Shown: positions 61,206 to 64,000 of the stretch, piece by piece
How the letters are laid out: each line of letters begins with the position of its first letter
Numbering within the stretch: the first letter of the stretch is position 1
Source of the DNA: Candidatus Accumulibacter affinis
Lineage (GTDB): Bacteria; Pseudomonadota; Gammaproteobacteria; Burkholderiales; Rhodocyclaceae
Direction of reading: 5' to 3'
DNA: 64,000 nt
Assembly (NCBI GenBank): GCA_016713625.1
Contig: JADJOT010000010.1
Span: 496,001 to 560,000 of the forward strand
Program-made: the position numbers and the translations under genes
The notes under the pieces: generated by a model
Seen by the model: only the letters and a program-made list of their open reading frames with translations
Told to the model about the DNA's origin: nothing
The model's database searches: none

Positions 61206-62204
61206 ATGCACATCTATCGACGCTTCACGATCGCCGCCCTGGCACTGCTGGCGTTTTCGGGCACCACCATCGCTGCCGACGAAGTCACCATCGCCTATCA
61301 GACAGGAGTCGATCCCGCCAAGGTGGCCCAGGCTGACGGTCTTTATGAAAAGGCGACAGGCGCCAGGATCAACTGGCGCAAGTTCGATGCTGGCGCCGAA
61401 GTCCTCACGGCGATCGCCTCGGGTGACGTGCAGATCGGTTACGTGGGCTCGAGCCCCATCGCCGCTGCCGCAAGTAAAGGACTGCCGGTCGTCACCTTTC
61501 TCGTCGCGGCTCAGCTCGGCGGTTCGGAGGCGCTCGTCGTGCGCAATGGCAGCAAGATTGCAAAGCCCGAAGACCTGATCGGCAAGAAGATCGCGGTGCC
61601 TTTTGTGTCGACCGGCCACTACAGTCTGCTCGCCGCACTGAAGCATTGGAATATAGACCCGGCCAAGGTTCAGATTATCAATCTACGGCCACCGGAAATC
61701 ACTGCTGCCTGGCAACGCGGTGACATCGATGCCACCTACGTCTGGGATCCCGCGCTCGGCAAGGCCAAGGAAAGTGGCAAGGTTCTGGCGACTTCGGCGG
61801 ATGTCGGCAAATGGGGGGCGCCGACCTTTGACGGCTGGATCGTGCGCAAGGACTTTGCCGAGAAGAATCCCGACTTCGTGACGAAGTTTGCGCGCGTGAC
61901 ACTGGACGCGTACGCAGCTTATCGAGCCAATCCCAAGGCCTGGCTCGGGAACGCCGACAACCTCGACAAGGTCGTTCGCATTACCGGTGCCAAGAAGGAA
62001 GACATTGCCGGTCTGCTCGAGGGCAACGTCTTTCCCTTGGCCAGGGAGCAGAGCGAGCTACTCGGCAAGCCGACCGTAAAGGCTCTGGCCGATACCGCCG
62101 GCTTCCTCAAGGAGCAAGGCAAGGTCGATAGCGTTCAGAGCGACTATGCGCCCTTCGTTTCCAGCGCCTACATCAGCAAGGCCAGCACGCTCGCTGCCAG
62201 GTAG
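61206..62204 (+). CDS. tauA: Taurine ABC transporter binding protein
   Basis: 332 residues with signal peptide (FTIAALALLAFSGTTIA|ADEVTIAYQTGVDPAKVAQADGLYEKATGARINWRKFDAGAEVLTAIASGDVQIGYVGSSPIAAAAS). FVSTGHYSLLAALKHWNIDPAKVQIINLRPPEITAAWQRGDIDATYVWDPALGKAKESGKVL is the taurine-type signature (TauA E. coli has closely similar segments). GAAAGG precedes the ATG. First gene of tauABC. Confidence 0.93.
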   Translation: MHIYRRFTIAALALLAFSGTTIAADEVTIAYQTGVDPAKVAQADGLYEKATGARINWRKFDAGAEVLTAIASGDVQIGYVGSSPIAAAASKGLPVVTFLVAAQLGGSEALVVRNGSKIAKPEDLIGKKIAVPFVSTGHYSLLAALKHWNIDPAKVQIINLRPPEITAAWQRGDIDATYVWDPALGKAKESGKVLATSADVGKWGAPTFDGWIVRKDFAEKNPDFVTKFARVTLDAYAAYRANPKAWLGNADNLDKVVRITGAKKEDIAGLLEGNVFPLAREQSELLGKPTVKALADTAGFLKEQGKVDSVQSDYAPFVSSAYISKASTLAAR

Positions 62205-62233
62205 CCGCCCGAGCGACCGAGCGATCACAGTCC

Positions 62234-63022
62234 ATGTCCAGACTCGTCATTGACCAGGTGACCGTTCACTACCCGGGCGCTGCTCGGGGTGTGGCGGCCC
62301 TGCAGGATGTTTCACTGGTCATCGACCCCGAACAACTGGTAGTCGCTCTCGGCCCCTCGGGTTGCGGCAAGACGACCTTGCTCAACCTGATTGCCGGTTT
62401 TCTGCAGCCGACGAGTGGGCGAATCCTGCTCGACGATCGGCTGGTTTCCGGGCCGTCCGCGGAACGTGGGGTGGTGTTTCAGGATGATGCGCTGTTGCCC
62501 TGGTTGAACGTTCTGGACAACGTGGCTTTCGGATTGCAGTTGCGCGGACTTCCGGGGGCAGAACGCGAGGCGATGGCCCGCCGGACGCTGCAACTCGTTG
62601 ACCTCCAGGGGTTCGAACAGCATCCTATCTGGCAGCTCTCCGGCGGGATGCGACAGCGCGTCGGGCTCGCGCGCGGGCTGGCTGCGGACCCGCGCGTTCT
62701 GCTGCTGGACGAGCCCTTCGCAGCCCTCGATGCGTTCACTCGCGAACAGATGCAGGAACTACTTCTGCGTCTGTGGCGAAAGACCCGCAAACAAGTCTTT
62801 CTCATTACCCACGATCTGGAAGAAGCCGTGTTTCTGGCGACAGACCTGATCCTGCTCTCGCCACGACCCGGTCGAGTGGCCGAACGGATAAAGCTGGACT
62901 TCGGCCACCGTCATGCCAATGGTGAATCCGCACGCAGCATCAAGTCGGATCCACGCTTCATCGAAACCCGTGAGCACGTTCTCTCACTGGTCTTTGCCCA
63001 ACGCGAGGTCAGCACCACATGA
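62234..63022 (+). CDS. tauB: Taurine ABC transporter ATPase
   Basis: 262 residues. Walker A GPSGCGKTTLLN, Q-loop VFQDDALLPWLNVLDNVAFGLQLRG, signature LSGGMRQRVGLARGL, Walker B LLLLDEPFAALDAF and H-loop ITHDLEEAV are intact. Its stop overlaps the tauC start by four bases. Confidence 0.93.
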   Translation: MSRLVIDQVTVHYPGAARGVAALQDVSLVIDPEQLVVALGPSGCGKTTLLNLIAGFLQPTSGRILLDDRLVSGPSAERGVVFQDDALLPWLNVLDNVAFGLQLRGLPGAEREAMARRTLQLVDLQGFEQHPIWQLSGGMRQRVGLARGLAADPRVLLLDEPFAALDAFTREQMQELLLRLWRKTRKQVFLITHDLEEAVFLATDLILLSPRPGRVAERIKLDFGHRHANGESARSIKSDPRFIETREHVLSLVFAQREVSTT

Positions 63023-63885
63023 CACCCACCGAAATGAGTATCGGCGACGATTCGCAATCGCTGGCGTTCGCAAGCGAGCTGGCTGCCAAGCCGGCACGCC
63101 TGGCCGGGAACTTCTTGCTCAGCGTCAACACCATCAGTACCCTAACCATCATCTTCTTGCTTGTTGTGTGGTGGGCCACGACCACGGCTGGACTCATCGC
63201 CCCCCTGTTCCTTCCCTCGCCTCAAGCTGTGCTCGGCAAGTTCTGGCTGGTAACCACCAAGGGATTCATGGACTCGACGCTCTGGCAACATCTCGCGGCA
63301 AGCCTGGGTCGGGTAGTCTGCGCGCTCATCGCCGCCGTCGTCCTGGCCATACCGACTGGGATCGCGATCGGTCTCTCACGAATCGCGCAGGGCGTGCTTG
63401 ATCCCCTCATCGAGCTCTATCGTCCGGTGCCGCCGCTCGCCTACCTACCGCTGATCGTCATCTGGTTCGGGATTGGCGAGTTGTCCAAGGTCTTGCTGAT
63501 CTTCCTGGCGATCTATGCGCCAATCGCGATTGCCACAGCGGGCGGCGTTCGCCAGGTCTCGCAGAACCGACTGCGCGCTGCACAGTCCCTGGGAGCGACG
63601 CGTTTCCAGTTGCTGCGTTACGTGGTGCTGCCCAGCGCCGTCCCCGACATCCTGACCGGTATTCGCATCGGTCTGGGAACCGGCTGGTCGACACTCGTTG
63701 CCGCGGAACTGGTCGCCGCGACGAGCGGCCTGGGGTTCATGGTGCAGTCGGCCGCACAGTTCCTGGTGACCGACGTCGTCATCCTGGGTATTGCCGTGAT
63801 CGCCATCATTGCCTTTGCGCTCGAGCTCTCCCTGCGCGCCCTATCCCGTCGCCTGGCCCCGTGGCGTGAGCAGGGCATAAGCTGA
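63019..63885 (+). CDS. tauC: Taurine ABC transporter permease
   Basis: 288 residues with six hydrophobic segments and the loop VRQVSQNRLRAAQSLGATRFQLLRYVVLPSAVPDILTGIRIGLGTGWSTLVAAELVAA typical of TauC. PLIELYRPVPPLAYLPLIVIWFGIGELSKVLLIFLAIYAPIAI is well conserved. Last gene of the window; the remaining 115 bases hold nothing recognisable. Confidence 0.93.
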   Translation: MTPTEMSIGDDSQSLAFASELAAKPARLAGNFLLSVNTISTLTIIFLLVVWWATTTAGLIAPLFLPSPQAVLGKFWLVTTKGFMDSTLWQHLAASLGRVVCALIAAVVLAIPTGIAIGLSRIAQGVLDPLIELYRPVPPLAYLPLIVIWFGIGELSKVLLIFLAIYAPIAIATAGGVRQVSQNRLRAAQSLGATRFQLLRYVVLPSAVPDILTGIRIGLGTGWSTLVAAELVAATSGLGFMVQSAAQFLVTDVVILGIAVIAIIAFALELSLRALSRRLAPWREQGIS

Positions 63886-64000
63886 ATGGCGACGCGACGA
63901 TGGTGCGATCCGTCAGGGAGCGAGCACTGTGCTCAGCTATCGGCAACTGCCTCATCGGCGTCGTCTTGTCTACGTTCCTGGTCATACCAGGCGTGCGCCT

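Noticed and set aside
1..64000. CRISPR arrays, tRNA or rRNA genes
   Set aside because: No regularly spaced repeats and no cloverleaf or rRNA segments were noticed on reading; a tRNAscan-SE or Infernal run would settle this.

Overview
The window reads like part of a high-GC betaproteobacterial chromosome. Gene families and gene order (CysB with sbp-cysTWA, SsuF-type Mop protein, metY-metX, mig-14/dnpA-like pair) would fit a Rhodocyclales organism such as the Accumulibacter group, but nothing here proves the genus. No rRNA, tRNA or CRISPR array was seen.

Layout. 1-13.7 kb is a mixed region: an SH3-type periplasmic protein, an Old Yellow Enzyme, an LPS-core-like set (two glycosyltransferases, Mig-14-like protein, PIG-L deacetylase), a zinc-ribbon protein, a lipocalin that has lost its 5' end, an unrecognised cysteine-rich 779-residue protein with two small partners, and an AraC-type regulator. 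From about 13.8 kb to the end nearly every gene concerns sulfur: cysB-cysA-cysW-cysT-sbp (sulfate uptake, minus strand); an ssuACB set; a minus-strand operon of ABC transporter, thioredoxin-SCO fusion and two CoA-transferase subunits; rhodanese, serine acetyltransferase and XRE regulator; a family 2A encapsulin shell with its cysteine desulfurase cargo; cystathionine gamma-synthase, metX and metY; a solo sulfonate-binding protein; tauD; xsc; a second rhodanese; a polar amino-acid ABC transporter; ssuF-ssuC-ssuB; cysK; a taurine-type aminotransferase; and tauABC. Together they describe uptake of sulfate, sulfonates and taurine, release of sulfite from taurine (by TauD, or by aminotransferase plus Xsc), cysteine synthesis (CysE, CysK), methionine synthesis, and storage or handling of sulfane sulfur in an encapsulin.

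The cluster is heavily disturbed. An IS3-family element splits an ABC binding-protein gene; a decayed DDE element lies between the XRE gene and the encapsulin; a group II intron sits antisense in xsc; a large IS removes the start of the second rhodanese gene; and metX, cystathionine beta-synthase, a second ssuA and a GMC oxidoreductase are frameshifted or partly deleted. Several single-base frameshifts could be assembly errors.

A short AT-rich element containing ATAAGC/GCTTAT recurs in the intergenic regions in front of most sulfur operons and is the best candidate for a shared CysB-family operator. The encapsulin-cysteine desulfurase pair is the strongest functional system; the cysteine-rich 779-residue protein with its two partners is the least explained.
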